Assembly: GCA_029260345.1 (NCBI GenBank)
Contig: JAJDDK010000004.1
Location: forward strand, 248,001 to 312,000
Source of the DNA: Phycisphaerales bacterium
GTDB lineage: Bacteria > Planctomycetota > Phycisphaerae > Phycisphaerales > UBA1924
Direction of reading: 5' to 3'
Length of the DNA: 64,000 nt
The translations under genes were made by a program, and so were the position numbers. The notes beneath the pieces are model-generated. The model was not told where the DNA came from. It saw nothing but the letters and a program-made list of their open reading frames with translations, and searched no databases. Of this stretch, positions 17,566 through 28,061 are shown piece by piece. How positions within the stretch are numbered: position 1 is the stretch's first letter; each line of letters opens with the position of its first letter.

Positions 17566-18564
17566 ATGTCCGAATCGCGCACCAATTCCACTACCTCCCC
17601 CTCCGACGCGATGATGTATCTGCATCCGCAGACGCTCGCGCGGCTTGGCACGCTGGAGCTCCGCGCCAAGCACATCGTTGAGGGCGTGATGAGCGGCATG
17701 CACCGCTCGCCGCACCACGGATTCAGCGTCGAGTTCGCTCAGCACCGGCAGTACGTCCCCGGCGATGACATCCGCCACCTGGACTGGAAGGTCTACGGGC
17801 GCACGGACAAGCTCCAGCTCAAGCAGTATCAGCAGGAGACCAACCTCGACCTGATGCTTCTGGTCGACGCCTCCGGCTCGATGGATTTCGGCTCGCGGCT
17901 GTTCTCCGACGCCTCCGCCGCAGGGAAGAAGGAATCCGCCGATGGGCGCCCGTACTGGAGCAAGTTTGATCATGCCACGGCGCTCGCCGCTGCGATGAGC
18001 TACATCGCCATTCGCCAGAGCGACCGCGTCGGCCTCGTTGTCTACGCCGATTCGATCAAAGCAATGGTGCGCCCGTCAAGCGCGCAGGCCCAGTGGCGAC
18101 AGATTGTCGGCGCTTTATCAACCCACCCGGTCAACGCGCCGACGGACATCAGCCGCGCTGTGGATCAAACACTCGGCAAGATCAACAACCGGCGCCTCCT
18201 GGTTTTCATCAGTGACTTTTTCGAAGACGCCGACAAAATCCGCGCGGCTCTCGCCCGCTGCAAGCACCGCCGACAAGATGTCATCCTGTTTCAAGTTGTG
18301 GACAAGCGCGAACAGGAGTTCGACCTGAAGGACGCCGCGCCGTTTGAAGGGCTCGAAGGCGAGCCTCGAGTGCGCATCGACCCGCGCGCCCTGCGCACGG
18401 CGTACCTTGAAGCGTTCAACGGACACATCGAAAAGATCCACCGCATCGCGCGTTCGTTTGGTTTCGAACATCGCCTTGTTTCAACGCACGACTGGCTCGG
18501 CCCGCCGCTGGCGGCGTTCCTGGCGCGGCGCAATGCGCGTCTGAAGCGGAGTAAGGCGGGATGA
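17566..18564 (+). CDS. DUF58 protein with von Willebrand A-like domain
   Basis: The 332-residue protein has the DUF58 core in about residues 45-90 (RQYVPGDDIRHLDWKVYGR). A vWA-like fold follows, with MIDAS motif DASGSM near residue 103, which coordinates a divalent cation. No signal peptide or membrane helix is obvious, so it is probably cytoplasmic and a direct client or partner of the adjacent MoxR ATPase. It is followed by a 382-bp gap of repeats before the BatA-like gene. Confidence 0.9.
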   Translation: MSESRTNSTTSPSDAMMYLHPQTLARLGTLELRAKHIVEGVMSGMHRSPHHGFSVEFAQHRQYVPGDDIRHLDWKVYGRTDKLQLKQYQQETNLDLMLLVDASGSMDFGSRLFSDASAAGKKESADGRPYWSKFDHATALAAAMSYIAIRQSDRVGLVVYADSIKAMVRPSSAQAQWRQIVGALSTHPVNAPTDISRAVDQTLGKINNRRLLVFISDFFEDADKIRAALARCKHRRQDVILFQVVDKREQEFDLKDAAPFEGLEGEPRVRIDPRALRTAYLEAFNGHIEKIHRIARSFGFEHRLVSTHDWLGPPLAAFLARRNARLKRSKAG

Positions 18565-18946
18565 GGCGGGATTTACCACAGAGGCGCAGAGATCGCAGAG
18601 CGAAGATTGGGCGCGCCTATTCGGGTGCAGTTCGTCATCGATCAATCGTTGCGCCGCTCGCCGCCGCCTCCGTCTCCCCGCCGCTCCACACAAGTATTCT
18701 CCTCCGTGCTCTCTGCGCCTCTGCGGTGAAAAATCCCCGTTCGGTCGGGAACGAATCACACAAAGCGCCGGACGCCGTGGTTCGCGGCGAAGCCGAGAGA
18801 CACGAAGAAGCGCATAGCGCAACGATGACGTCCGCGCGCCACACGGGCGAGACGCCCGTGCCACCGACTCTCGTCTTTTCGACCTCTCTCCCCCTGGCGC
18901 CTGGCTCCCGGCCCCTGACGCCTCGCCTCCGACAGGAGGCGCACCC
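18565..18946. repeat. Intra-operon gap with inverted repeat pair and short repeat
   Basis: No gene is visible. TACCACAGAGGCGCAGAG (18574-18591) and its near-complement CTCTGCGCCTCTGCGGTGA (18711-18729) form a 120-bp-spaced inverted pair. The same sequence occurs at 52208-52283 and 53076. A perfect copy of the ACGGGCG-AGA-CGCCCGT element is at about 18842-18858. An AGGAGG ribosome-binding site at 18934-18939 serves the next gene. Whether transcription crosses this gap is not known. Confidence 0.7.
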
Positions 18947-21220
18947 ATGACCTTCCTCAACCTCGGCCTTTTCGCCGCCGGCGCTGCGGCTGTCTCCATC
19001 CCGATCATCATCCACTTCCTGTTCCGCAGGCGGCGCAAACCTGTCGTCTGGGCCGCGATGCGCTTTCTCATCGAGGCGTACAAGAAACACCAGCGCCGCC
19101 TCAAACTCGAACAGTGGCTGCTTCTCGCAACGCGCTGCCTGCTTCTCCTATTGATTGCGCTGGCGATCGGTCGCCCGGTTGCGGAGTCCGCCGCGCAAGC
19201 CCTCGGCCTCGGCGGTGGGCGCACGATTTACTTCGTCGTGGACAACTCCCTCGCCGCGTCGGCGCGCGACATCGCCGGCGACGGCCGCTCTTCACTTGAT
19301 CGCCAAAAAGAAAAAGCGAGTCAACTCATCGATGCGCTCGGCTCAGGCGATCGAGCCGCGCTCATTTCACTCGGCGCGCCCGCACAACCCATCGTTGTGC
19401 CCCCCTCTGCTGACCTCGCCGCCGTGCGCGGCCTCATCGAATCACTCGAAAACACCGACGCCCGCGCCGACCTCGCCGGCGCTTTCTCCGCCATCTCACG
19501 CGAACTGCGCGAAGACCCTGACCGCAGCGGACAAGCCGTCGTCGTCGCGCTGTCCGACTTCCGACTCGGCGCGGCGGATGTCTCACGCCCGCTCGACGCC
19601 GTGTTCGCCGAAATCCCGCGACTCAAACTCAGCGCTTCGCGACCCGCAGACGCCCCTCTCGGCAACGTGCAGGTGATCTCCGCCGAACCGCTTCGTCGCA
19701 TCGTGCTCGCGCGGGACGCCACCGGAGGCGCTGCGGTCGATGTGCGCGTGCGCCTGCGCCGCACCGGCGCTGCCGTTGGCGAATCCGGCGTTTCCACCGT
19801 GCGTCTCACCATCGAACGCGCCGGCGGCGAGCCTGCCACCTTCGCTTCCACACAAGTCCGCTGGAGCGCCGGTCAATCCGAAGCGGACGTTGTCCTGAGC
19901 GCGCCCGTTGCGAACCTCAGCGAGAACGGCGTCGCCGCAATTGTTGCGTCGATTGATCGCGATGCGATCGAAGGTGACAACCGATTTGCTCGCCCCGTGC
20001 AGGTGCGCAGCGCTGTGCGCGTTGGTGTGGCCGCGCGTCGTCGCTTCGGCGCCCTGCCTGCCCCCGACGCGCTGCTTCCCGAGGACTGGCTGCGACTCGC
20101 GCTGGCGCCCTCCGACACCGATCCAATCGAAGTTATCGACGTCGACCCAAACGCGATCGACACACCAACGCTTGCGGCTCTCGACGCCATCTTCCTGCCT
20201 CGACCCGATCTCATTGATGAACCCGCATGGCGGCGCATCGGCGCCTTTGCGCGATCCGGCGGCTTGGTGTTCGTTTCACCACCAACCGAAACCACCGTGC
20301 ATCTCTGGTCAGACCCGATGGCCCGCGCGCTTGGTTTGCCCTGGCGCATCGTGCGCGAAGCACAATCGCTCGGTGAAGGCGAACCGCTTTCAGATGAACA
20401 GCCGCGCAGCCCGATCTTTGAAATGGTGCAGAGCGAACTGCCGGAGCTGGCCCGCTCCGTCACCGTGTTTCAAACATTGCCCATCATCGAAGGCGCGGAC
20501 GCCCCCGGCATGCGCCCGCTTCTTGTGCTTGAAGACGAATCAACGTGGTTGATCGCCGCGCCGCCGGGCCGTGATGAAAGCGAAACCACGGAAGAAGGCC
20601 AGGACAACACCGAAAGCGCGCGAGGCCTCGTGCTGTATCTCGCCAGTGCGCCGGCGCTCACCTGGACGGACCTCCCTGCGCGCCCCTTCATCGTGCCGCT
20701 GCTGCAAGAGCTCGTCAGGCAAGGCGTCGGCGAAGCCGCGGGAGGCAGCGTGTTCACCGCCGGCGAACGTTTGCAACCACCGGCGCGCACGGCGGAACTT
20801 GTGCCGCTCAAGGATGAACAGGACCGCTCGCGCCTCTCCGTCGCGCCCAGTGGCCTGACCGTTGAACCCGTGCGCAACGCCGGACTCTGGCAAGCCATTG
20901 ATCGCCAAAGCGCCGCGCGCGGCCTCGTCGCCGTCAACGCCGACATCAGCGCCGGGCGCACCGAAGTGCAGCCCGCCAGCGCCGTGCGCGAATGGCTCCT
21001 CGGCAGCGGCGTCGCCGGTGATGATTTCGCCTGGATCAGCGAGGCAGACTCCGATTCATCCGGCGCCACGATCGCGCAAACCGCTGACAACAGCGCGTGG
21101 TTGAGCTATCCGCTGCTCATCGCCGCGGCTCTCATCGCCCTTCTTGAACTCGCGCTCGCACGTTTATTCAGTCACGCATCGATCAAACCGGCGGCGTCCG
21201 CCACCGGAGGCAGCGCATGA
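18947..21220 (+). CDS. BatA-type N-terminal membrane protein with vWA-like core
   Basis: The protein has 757 residues, starting at ATG 18947, seven bases after AGGAGG. The N-terminus matches the BatA/aerotolerance region: helix 1 (about 7-25), Arg-Arg-Arg-Arg-Lys-Pro, then helix 2 (about 58-75). A vWA-like domain follows (YFVVDNSLAAS, where the MIDAS Ser set is partly degenerate), then beta-rich sequence and a C-terminal membrane helix near 715-740. It is probably anchored at both ends with the large domain outside. Its ATGA overlap with the next gene indicates coupled translation. Confidence 0.85.
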   Translation: MTFLNLGLFAAGAAAVSIPIIIHFLFRRRRKPVVWAAMRFLIEAYKKHQRRLKLEQWLLLATRCLLLLLIALAIGRPVAESAAQALGLGGGRTIYFVVDNSLAASARDIAGDGRSSLDRQKEKASQLIDALGSGDRAALISLGAPAQPIVVPPSADLAAVRGLIESLENTDARADLAGAFSAISRELREDPDRSGQAVVVALSDFRLGAADVSRPLDAVFAEIPRLKLSASRPADAPLGNVQVISAEPLRRIVLARDATGGAAVDVRVRLRRTGAAVGESGVSTVRLTIERAGGEPATFASTQVRWSAGQSEADVVLSAPVANLSENGVAAIVASIDRDAIEGDNRFARPVQVRSAVRVGVAARRRFGALPAPDALLPEDWLRLALAPSDTDPIEVIDVDPNAIDTPTLAALDAIFLPRPDLIDEPAWRRIGAFARSGGLVFVSPPTETTVHLWSDPMARALGLPWRIVREAQSLGEGEPLSDEQPRSPIFEMVQSELPELARSVTVFQTLPIIEGADAPGMRPLLVLEDESTWLIAAPPGRDESETTEEGQDNTESARGLVLYLASAPALTWTDLPARPFIVPLLQELVRQGVGEAAGGSVFTAGERLQPPARTAELVPLKDEQDRSRLSVAPSGLTVEPVRNAGLWQAIDRQSAARGLVAVNADISAGRTEVQPASAVREWLLGSGVAGDDFAWISEADSDSSGATIAQTADNSAWLSYPLLIAAALIALLELALARLFSHASIKPAASATGGSA

Positions 21221-23604
21221 ATCGATTCTTCACATGGCTGCTCGATATCGAAACACTCGACCTCGGCGCCGAAGGCGTGCGACTTGGTTTTGAACGCCCG
21301 CTGCCCGGTTGGGCATGGCCGGGGCTCATCGGCGCGATCCTCGTCGTGTCGTTCTGGAGTTACCGGCGGCTCGAAGGTTCACGCGCCGCGCGCATGGTGC
21401 TCGCAACGCTTCGCGCGCTCTTGCTCGCGACGATCGTCACACTCATCGCCGGGCCGCGACTGGTTGAGCGCGATGAAACGGTGGAGCGCGATTGGGTCGT
21501 CGTGCTTGCGGATCGCTCCGCCTCCATGACGATCGAAGACGCTGAGAACTTGCGCGGCGATCGCGAATCCCGTGAAGCACAGCTCCGCACCGCCCTCTCC
21601 CAGTCCTGGCCGATGTGGAATGAACTCGCTCGCGAGCGCGTCGTGCTCTGGCTCGGCTTTGACGCCGGCGCCTACGAACTCAATGTCTCGCGCAGCGGCG
21701 CCGACGCCAATGACGCCGCCGTCGATCTTGGCGCTCCCGTCGGCTTGCGCACCAATCTTGCACAAGCGCTTGATCAAGCCCTGCAACGCGCCGCCGCCCG
21801 CCCGCTCGCCGGCGTCGTGGTGTTAAGCGACGGTCGCTCTATCGATGAACCCAGCCGCGCTGCATTGCGTCGTTTGCAGGCCGAGCGCGTGCCCATCTTC
21901 ACCATCCCGCTCGGCAGCGCCGAACCCGTCGGCGATCTTGCGATTCGTTCCGCACAAGGCCCCGGCATCGCATTTGTGAACGACCTCGCGCCCGTGCGCG
22001 TCGAGATCGATCGACTCGGCGAAGCCGCAGCGCTGCGCGGCTCCGTCCAGCTCATCGATCGCGCGACCGGCATCGTGCTCGACGAAAAACCGCTCGACGA
22101 AGCCGACGAGTCTGGCGCCGTCACACTCATCACGCGCCCCCAGGACGCCGGCCGCGCGCAATGGACCGTGCAGCTCGTCCCCGACGGCGGCGACCTCATC
22201 GAAGGCAACAACACCGCCGAACTTGGCATCGAACTCGTCGATCGCCCGCTCCGCGCGCTCTACATCGACGGTGTCGCGCGCTGGGAGCAGCGCTACCTCA
22301 AGAATCTTCTGCTCCGCGAAGCGAGCATCACGTCCAGCAATCTCATCCTCGCGCCCAACCGCCGCTACTTGCAGGAAGGCGATGTCGAACTCAATGAACT
22401 TCCGGTTTCGCCTGAAGAATGGGCGGAGTTTGACGTGGTCGTCCTCGGCGATGTGCGACCGGAAGTCTTCACCACGGACCAGCTTCGCAATTTGCGCGAA
22501 CACATCGCCGTGCGCGGCGCCGGACTCATCTGGATCGGCGGCGCCAGCGCCACGCCCGACGCCTGGGCCGGCACCGTCCTCGCCGATCTCCTCCCGTTCA
22601 CGATGACGACGCCCAAGCTGCCCGCCATCAACGAGCGCATCGTCCTCGCGCCCACCTCCACCGCCGAGCGACTCGGCGTCTTGCAACTCGGCGCGACGCC
22701 AACGGCGCCATGGCCCAGCGCGATTTCCGATCCGCAATCCGGATGGTCGCTCTTGCGCTGGTCGCAGCGCATCGAACGCCGCGCCCTCAAGCCCGCCTCT
22801 GAAATCCTCGCCGTCGGCATTCCTGCGGCGGACGTCATCGGCTCCGTCCCAACACCCGTGCCCGCCGATGCCGGATTCCCAATCGTGCTCTCCATGCGTT
22901 TCGGCGCCGGACGCGCGCTGTACGTCGCCACTGACGAAATCTGGCGCTGGCGATACGGCCAGGGCGAACTGCTTCCGGAACGATTCTGGCTCCAAATGGT
23001 GCGGCTGCTGGCGCGCGAAAGTTTGTCGCGCTCGCAGCGATCAGCGCTCATGACCGTGGCGCCGCGCCAACCGATCGTCGGCGAACCGGCGCGCATCACC
23101 ATCGAAGTCCTCGATCAGTCGCTCGTCGAACTCGACCTTGCGTCACTCACCGTGCGGCTCACGCGACAGCCCGGCGCGACAGACTCCCCCGAACTCGCCG
23201 ACACTCCTCAGATCGAACTCACCCTCCGTCGCGAAGCGGATCAGCGCCGGCGCTATGCCGCAACATGGGCGCCATCACTTCCCGGCCGCTGGCGCATTGA
23301 CGCGATCGATTCACCGCTCGTCGGTCTCGATCTCTCCACCGAAGTCGAAGCGATCCTCGCGGACGATGAGCTCCGCCGGCCCGAAACCAATCATGCGCTG
23401 CTGGCGAATCTCGCCGATGCGTCCGAAGGGCGGCTCATCGAGCCGGTCAACCTCACTGAACTGTCAACGTTTCTGCCCAACCGTCAGTTGCGGCTCGTGA
23501 CCGAACGCTACGAAACACTGTGGGACACGCCGCTGGCGCTGATCATGGTCATCTTTTTGCTCACAGCGGAATGGGTCGGTCGTAGGATCATTCGTCTCAT
23601 CTGA
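21217..23604 (+). CDS. Membrane protein with vWA-like domain and glutamine-amidotransferase-like region
   Basis: The 795-residue protein has two N-terminal helices (about 30-48 and 55-80). A vWA-like domain starts at VVVLADRSASM (MIDAS Asp-x-Ser-x-Ser near residue 100). The central region (about 340-560) has the YIDGVARWEQRYLKNLL and LIWIGGASA pattern typical of the class I glutamine-amidotransferase-like module in planctomycete vWA membrane proteins. I see no catalytic Cys there, so it is probably non-enzymatic. A single C-terminal helix is followed by Arg residues. It starts inside the stop codon of the BatA-like gene. Confidence 0.82.
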   Translation: MNRFFTWLLDIETLDLGAEGVRLGFERPLPGWAWPGLIGAILVVSFWSYRRLEGSRAARMVLATLRALLLATIVTLIAGPRLVERDETVERDWVVVLADRSASMTIEDAENLRGDRESREAQLRTALSQSWPMWNELARERVVLWLGFDAGAYELNVSRSGADANDAAVDLGAPVGLRTNLAQALDQALQRAAARPLAGVVVLSDGRSIDEPSRAALRRLQAERVPIFTIPLGSAEPVGDLAIRSAQGPGIAFVNDLAPVRVEIDRLGEAAALRGSVQLIDRATGIVLDEKPLDEADESGAVTLITRPQDAGRAQWTVQLVPDGGDLIEGNNTAELGIELVDRPLRALYIDGVARWEQRYLKNLLLREASITSSNLILAPNRRYLQEGDVELNELPVSPEEWAEFDVVVLGDVRPEVFTTDQLRNLREHIAVRGAGLIWIGGASATPDAWAGTVLADLLPFTMTTPKLPAINERIVLAPTSTAERLGVLQLGATPTAPWPSAISDPQSGWSLLRWSQRIERRALKPASEILAVGIPAADVIGSVPTPVPADAGFPIVLSMRFGAGRALYVATDEIWRWRYGQGELLPERFWLQMVRLLARESLSRSQRSALMTVAPRQPIVGEPARITIEVLDQSLVELDLASLTVRLTRQPGATDSPELADTPQIELTLRREADQRRRYAATWAPSLPGRWRIDAIDSPLVGLDLSTEVEAILADDELRRPETNHALLANLADASEGRLIEPVNLTELSTFLPNRQLRLVTERYETLWDTPLALIMVIFLLTAEWVGRRIIRLI

Positions 23605-23667
23605 CCGGCGGTTTGGCCGGTATCACCCGTGGTTGGCCGATGAAGTGTGTAGCCGCAAGGAGCTTGC

Positions 23668-26600
23668 GTGACTGAGAAGCCCGCCAATCCGACCGCCGCG
23701 CCCGGCGCCATAAAGGCCGTCGAAGAAGCGCTGCGCCGTTTCGGCGCTCGAGCGCGGCTCGCGCTGCTCACACAACGTTCCGCACGCCTGCTCGCCGTGG
23801 CCATCGCGATCGTGGTGGTGCTCACCGTGGCGGACTACTTCCTCCGTTTGCCCGCGGGGCTTCGCTGGGTTCACCTGATTGTCGGCCTGGGCGTCATTGG
23901 CTGGGCGATTTGGAAATTCATCGCGCCCGCGTGGCGATTGCGCCCGACGCTCGCGACCCTTGCCCTGCGCGTTGAAAAAACACATCCCGAACTTGCGGGC
24001 GTCCTCGCGTCCGGCGTTGAATTTGATCTCGATGCGTCAATTTCGCATCGCGCGAGCAATGTCGAGCGCACACTCGCCCAGCGCGTCGCCGAAGAGGCCG
24101 CGAGCCGTTTCGAACTGGACGACCTCAAAGGCATCCTGCGCGTAAACCACGTTGCGCAGGCCATCGTCGCGCTCACATTTTCGCTCATCGCGGCGGCGCT
24201 GATCGTCGTTATGTCTCCTCAGCTCGCCGGCATCGGCGTTACACGAACGCTGGCGCCATGGACGGATGCGCAGTGGCCCAAACGCACCGCCGTGGCCGAT
24301 GCGACCGATATCGAAGTGCATCCGCTCGGCGCCGCGATCCCGCTGCGCGCCGCACTGACCCGAAGCGTGCGCACACCCGAGCGCACCGACGTTTCCGTTG
24401 AGTATCGAAACATTCGCGCGGGTTCCACCGGCGCGATTCGACGCGAACTCATGACGTGGCAGCAGCGCGACATCAGCGCCGGTCCCACGGACGGCGGCGC
24501 GCTTTTCGAACGCCTCATCGAAACCGACGCCGAATCCATCGAATACCGATTCGTCACCTTCGACGATCGCATAAGCTGGAAGCGCGTCCGCCTCGTCGCG
24601 CCGCCCGCCGTGGAAACGGCGTCGGCGATCATCACGCCCCCTGCCTACGCCGCAGCGTTGCGCACCGAAGGCCTCGCCGCGCCCCTCACCGAACGCACGA
24701 CCGTCAATCTCGGCGACGGAACTGATGAACGCGCCATCGCGCCGCCGGCCCTCGCCGGCAGCCGCATCGAACTCTCGCTCACGCTGAACAAAGCGCTCAA
24801 CGCGGACCCGACAAACTTGAACTGGCTCGACAACGTCATCGGCGATGAAATCCTGAACGCGGACTTTTCATTCGAAAGCGCCGCCGCCGATTCGAACGAA
24901 TGGACACTCTCTTGGACGCTCGCTGATTCCGTGCGGCTTCCAATCTCGCTCGTTGATGAATACGGCATCGAATCCACCGCCGAATCCGTCTTCCGTTTCG
25001 AAAGCGTTCAAGATCGTCCCGCCACCGCAACTGTCACCGAACCGGCGCAGGACATGAGCGTGCTCGCCACGGCTGTGGTGCGCGTCGTCGGCGAAGGCCG
25101 CGACGACGTCGGTCTCGACGCCGTATGGCTCGAGCGGCAGCGCGTGCGTCCCGCTGGCGGGCAGCCCTCCGGCCCCGGCGGCGCCATCGAACCGGTTGAG
25201 GAGCCTGTTGAAGTCATCCGTAGCGCTGCCGACGGCGAGCGCGTGCTCGAAGTGGAAACCGAACTTGATCTGGCGCCGCTCGGTTTGCGTCCTGGCGATC
25301 AGCTTTGGCTTTTCGCCGTCGCTGACGATGTGTTCGCCATCAACGGCGCCGCGCACGAATCCACGCGATCCATCACGCGCGTGCTGCGCATCATTGACGA
25401 GTCCGAATTCATCACCGAAATCCGCGCTGAACTCTCTGCGCTGCGGCAAGGCGCCATCCGGTTGTTCGACGATCAGCAATCCCTGCGCGATCTTGATCAG
25501 GACCAGCGGGCCGCGACAGAAGCGTTGCGCCGGCAGGCCCAGCTCACCGAACGCATCGCCCGTCTTGGCGAACAACTTAGCCGCGTGCAGCAGCGCGTCG
25601 AAGACAACGCACTGAACGATCGGCAACTCGACAACGTGCTCGATGATGCACGCCGCTTCCTTCAGGAAAGCGGAAACTGGTCCGGTCGCGCCACTGATCG
25701 CATGGAAGAAGCCAAGAGCGATCGCGACGATGCCGAAGCCGAAGCCGAAGATGAGCCGCTCGATCAAGAGGAAGAGCGCCAGATCGATGATGCCCAGCAG
25801 CGCGTGCAGGATGAACTCGCCGGTTTGGCTGAACTGCTCGACACCGGTGAAGACGCTTGGGTCGCGCGTCGGCAGCTTGAAGAACTGTTGAACGAGCAGA
25901 TTGAGCTTCAGGAAAGCACCGCCGCCGCGGCTCGCGAAACCGCCGGTCGCGAAGCGAGCGAACTGACGCCGGAAGAGCGCACCGAACTCGACCGCATCGT
26001 GGACAAACAATTGGAGCTGGCGCAAGACGCCGAGGAACTGGCGCAAGACCTCGAAGAGCGCGCCCGCGAACTCGAAGAACATGACCCTGCTGCGGCAGCG
26101 GGCATGCGCCAAGCCGCACGACGCGCGCGCCAGTCGCAGGTGTCCCAAACCATGCAGCAAGCCGCGCAGCAGGCTGAGCAAAACCAAATGGCGCAGGCGG
26201 GCGAACAGCAACAGGAAGCCGTCGAAGAACTTGAGCAGATGCTCGAAGACCTCGATGAGGCCGAACGCTCGCGCGAGGAAGTGCTGCGCCGTGTACTTGC
26301 CAGCCTCATCGAATCACTCGAAGCGCTCATCGAACAACAGAAGAGCGAGCTGGCGCGGCTCACCGAAGCGCGCCCCGACGGCCCCTTCGATGGCCTTGAT
26401 GAAGGAATGATCCGCCTGAATCAGAACACACTTGGCGTGCTGGATCAGGCCTCCGGTGCGGGCCGCGAACTCGCGCCCGTGGCGCAACTCATCGGCCGCG
26501 CCGTCGATGCACAAACCGAATCCATTATCGCGCTTCGCGCCAAACCCGTTGACGATGTCCGCGCCGACGATCAGGAACGCCGCAGTCTCGAACTGCTCCA

Positions 26601-27306
26601 GCAGGCGCGTGATGACGCCGAGCGACTCGATCAACAAATGCAGCAGCGTCAGCAGGAGCGCGCCCGTGAAGAGCTGCGACAGGCCTATCGCGAAGCGCTG
26701 GAACGGCAGGTCGCCGTGCGCGCCGAAACCGCGGACTTCGCCGCGCTCGAAGCCCTCGACCGGCGCCAGCGCGCCGCGGTGCGCCGTCTCACGCAACAAC
26801 AGCGCGCCATTCGTGAATCCCTCGATGAGCTGCTCACCAAGTCGCAGGAGTTGAGCGAAGCAGCGATTTTCGACTACGCACACCAGCGGCTCAATGAAGA
26901 GATTGACGACGCCGCGAGCCGGCTCGACGAAGACGACGTGAGCGGCGCCCTTCCGCCCGAAGACACCGCCGTAGCGATTCTGCAAGGTCTGGTTGAGGCA
27001 TTGAAAGAACCGCCGCAAAATCAGGATGACTTCGCCCAAGCGGGCGGCGGTGGTGGCGGGGGCGGCGGATCACCGTCCGAAGAACCGCTCATCCCGCCAA
27101 TTGCCGAGCTTCGCCTTCTTCGCCAGATTCAAATCGACGTGGCCCGCAGAACGCGCCTGGTCGATGATTCCGGCGGAAATGCGGCTCTCGTCGAGCGACT
27201 TGGCAAAGAACAGCAGCAATTGGGTGAACTTGGGACCGACCTCATACGTCGAATGCAGGAGCAGGGACAAGGACCGCCGCCGGTCCAGCAGGAGCCTCCG
27301 CAATGA
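23668..27306 (+). CDS. Giant coiled-coil membrane protein (DUF4175-like)
   Basis: The protein has 1,212 residues, with a GTG start at 23668 after an AAGGAG site. It has two N-terminal helices (about 45-90), a third near 168-185, and a beta-rich middle (about 200-560). A very long acidic, Gln/Glu/Arg-rich coiled coil covers about 580-1110 and includes EEAKSDRDDAEAEAEDE-type charge runs. A nine-residue polyglycine hinge lies near 1126-1134 before the last segment. This organisation matches the DUF4175-like proteins that follow vWA genes in planctomycete MoxR operons. A scaffold role is inferred. The last bases overlap the next ATG. Confidence 0.8.
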   Translation: MTEKPANPTAAPGAIKAVEEALRRFGARARLALLTQRSARLLAVAIAIVVVLTVADYFLRLPAGLRWVHLIVGLGVIGWAIWKFIAPAWRLRPTLATLALRVEKTHPELAGVLASGVEFDLDASISHRASNVERTLAQRVAEEAASRFELDDLKGILRVNHVAQAIVALTFSLIAAALIVVMSPQLAGIGVTRTLAPWTDAQWPKRTAVADATDIEVHPLGAAIPLRAALTRSVRTPERTDVSVEYRNIRAGSTGAIRRELMTWQQRDISAGPTDGGALFERLIETDAESIEYRFVTFDDRISWKRVRLVAPPAVETASAIITPPAYAAALRTEGLAAPLTERTTVNLGDGTDERAIAPPALAGSRIELSLTLNKALNADPTNLNWLDNVIGDEILNADFSFESAAADSNEWTLSWTLADSVRLPISLVDEYGIESTAESVFRFESVQDRPATATVTEPAQDMSVLATAVVRVVGEGRDDVGLDAVWLERQRVRPAGGQPSGPGGAIEPVEEPVEVIRSAADGERVLEVETELDLAPLGLRPGDQLWLFAVADDVFAINGAAHESTRSITRVLRIIDESEFITEIRAELSALRQGAIRLFDDQQSLRDLDQDQRAATEALRRQAQLTERIARLGEQLSRVQQRVEDNALNDRQLDNVLDDARRFLQESGNWSGRATDRMEEAKSDRDDAEAEAEDEPLDQEEERQIDDAQQRVQDELAGLAELLDTGEDAWVARRQLEELLNEQIELQESTAAAARETAGREASELTPEERTELDRIVDKQLELAQDAEELAQDLEERARELEEHDPAAAAGMRQAARRARQSQVSQTMQQAAQQAEQNQMAQAGEQQQEAVEELEQMLEDLDEAERSREEVLRRVLASLIESLEALIEQQKSELARLTEARPDGPFDGLDEGMIRLNQNTLGVLDQASGAGRELAPVAQLIGRAVDAQTESIIALRAKPVDDVRADDQERRSLELLQQARDDAERLDQQMQQRQQERAREELRQAYREALERQVAVRAETADFAALEALDRRQRAAVRRLTQQQRAIRESLDELLTKSQELSEAAIFDYAHQRLNEEIDDAASRLDEDDVSGALPPEDTAVAILQGLVEALKEPPQNQDDFAQAGGGGGGGGGSPSEEPLIPPIAELRLLRQIQIDVARRTRLVDDSGGNAALVERLGKEQQQLGELGTDLIRRMQEQGQGPPPVQQEPPQ

Positions 27307-28061
27307 AACGACCGCCCGCAACGACATTTCGATCGTGGATCGGCGCTCCGTGTGCGCTGTCAGTCGCGTGCGCGCTCTTGTTCGTTCCTTATGCGAGTGC
27401 GCAAGAGCAACCCTCTGAGCCAGCGAAAGAAGAACCCGCCAAAGAAGCGCCTGCCGAGAAAAAGCCGGCGCCCCCCAAGGCTCTCCCCGACCTCGATGAA
27501 CTGCTCGGTCTTCCCACGGAAAAGAAAACCGACCCTGAAGCGCCGCTGGTTGATCCCGAACAGCTCGAACTCGAACGTGCGCTGGAATCGCGCAACGTCT
27601 CTGAAATGTTCGAACAGGCCGTGCAGCAAATGTCGGACGCCGCCAAGCTGCTGAGCGAATCGCGCAGTGTCGGCCCCGCCACGCAGCGCGTGCAGCAAGA
27701 GATCATCACCAAGCTTGAGAAGTTGATCGAAGAAGCGGAGAAGCAGCAATCCTCCTCGTCCTCGTCATCTTCGTCCTCTTCCCAGCAACAGCAGCAGCAA
27801 CAACAACCGCAGCAGCCACAGCCGGGTCAGAATCAACAGGCGAACCAGGGCGACAATCGCGATGAGCGCCTCCCCCCTGGCGTGCAGCAGGCGCAGCTCA
27901 ACGGTCAGATTGACGCCATGGTGGCGGCGTGGGGCGCACTGCCGGCGCGCGTGCGCGATGCGCTGCTGCAAGGCGCAGGCGACAAATACAGCTCGCTCTA
28001 CGAATCCATGACCGAAGCCTATTACCGCCGCCTCGCCGAGCAGAACACGGAGCCTCGATGA
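27303..28061 (+). CDS. Exported low-complexity protein (poly-Ser/poly-Gln)
   Basis: The 252-residue protein begins with a signal peptide (basic N-terminus, hydrophobic core, Ala-Ser-Ala-Gln near residue 34). A Lys/Pro/Glu/Ala-rich linker follows, then a helical region (85-145) and a run of 11 Ser and 8 Gln (about 149-168). The conserved-looking C-terminal helix contains WGALPARVRDALLQG and YSSLYESMTEAYYRRLAE. That C-terminal pattern recurs in small proteins of these operons. It is coupled by ATGA overlaps on both sides. The function is unknown, perhaps a periplasmic partner of the coiled-coil protein. Confidence 0.8.
   Translation: MKRPPATTFRSWIGAPCALSVACALLFVPYASAQEQPSEPAKEEPAKEAPAEKKPAPPKALPDLDELLGLPTEKKTDPEAPLVDPEQLELERALESRNVSEMFEQAVQQMSDAAKLLSESRSVGPATQRVQQEIITKLEKLIEEAEKQQSSSSSSSSSSSQQQQQQQQPQQPQPGQNQQANQGDNRDERLPPGVQQAQLNGQIDAMVAAWGALPARVRDALLQGAGDKYSSLYESMTEAYYRRLAEQNTEPR

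Noticed and set aside
24868-26211. A 447-codon minus-strand frame
   Set aside because: It is antisense to the coiled-coil protein; the Glu/Gln/Arg periodicity of the plus strand explains its Leu/Phe-rich shadow.
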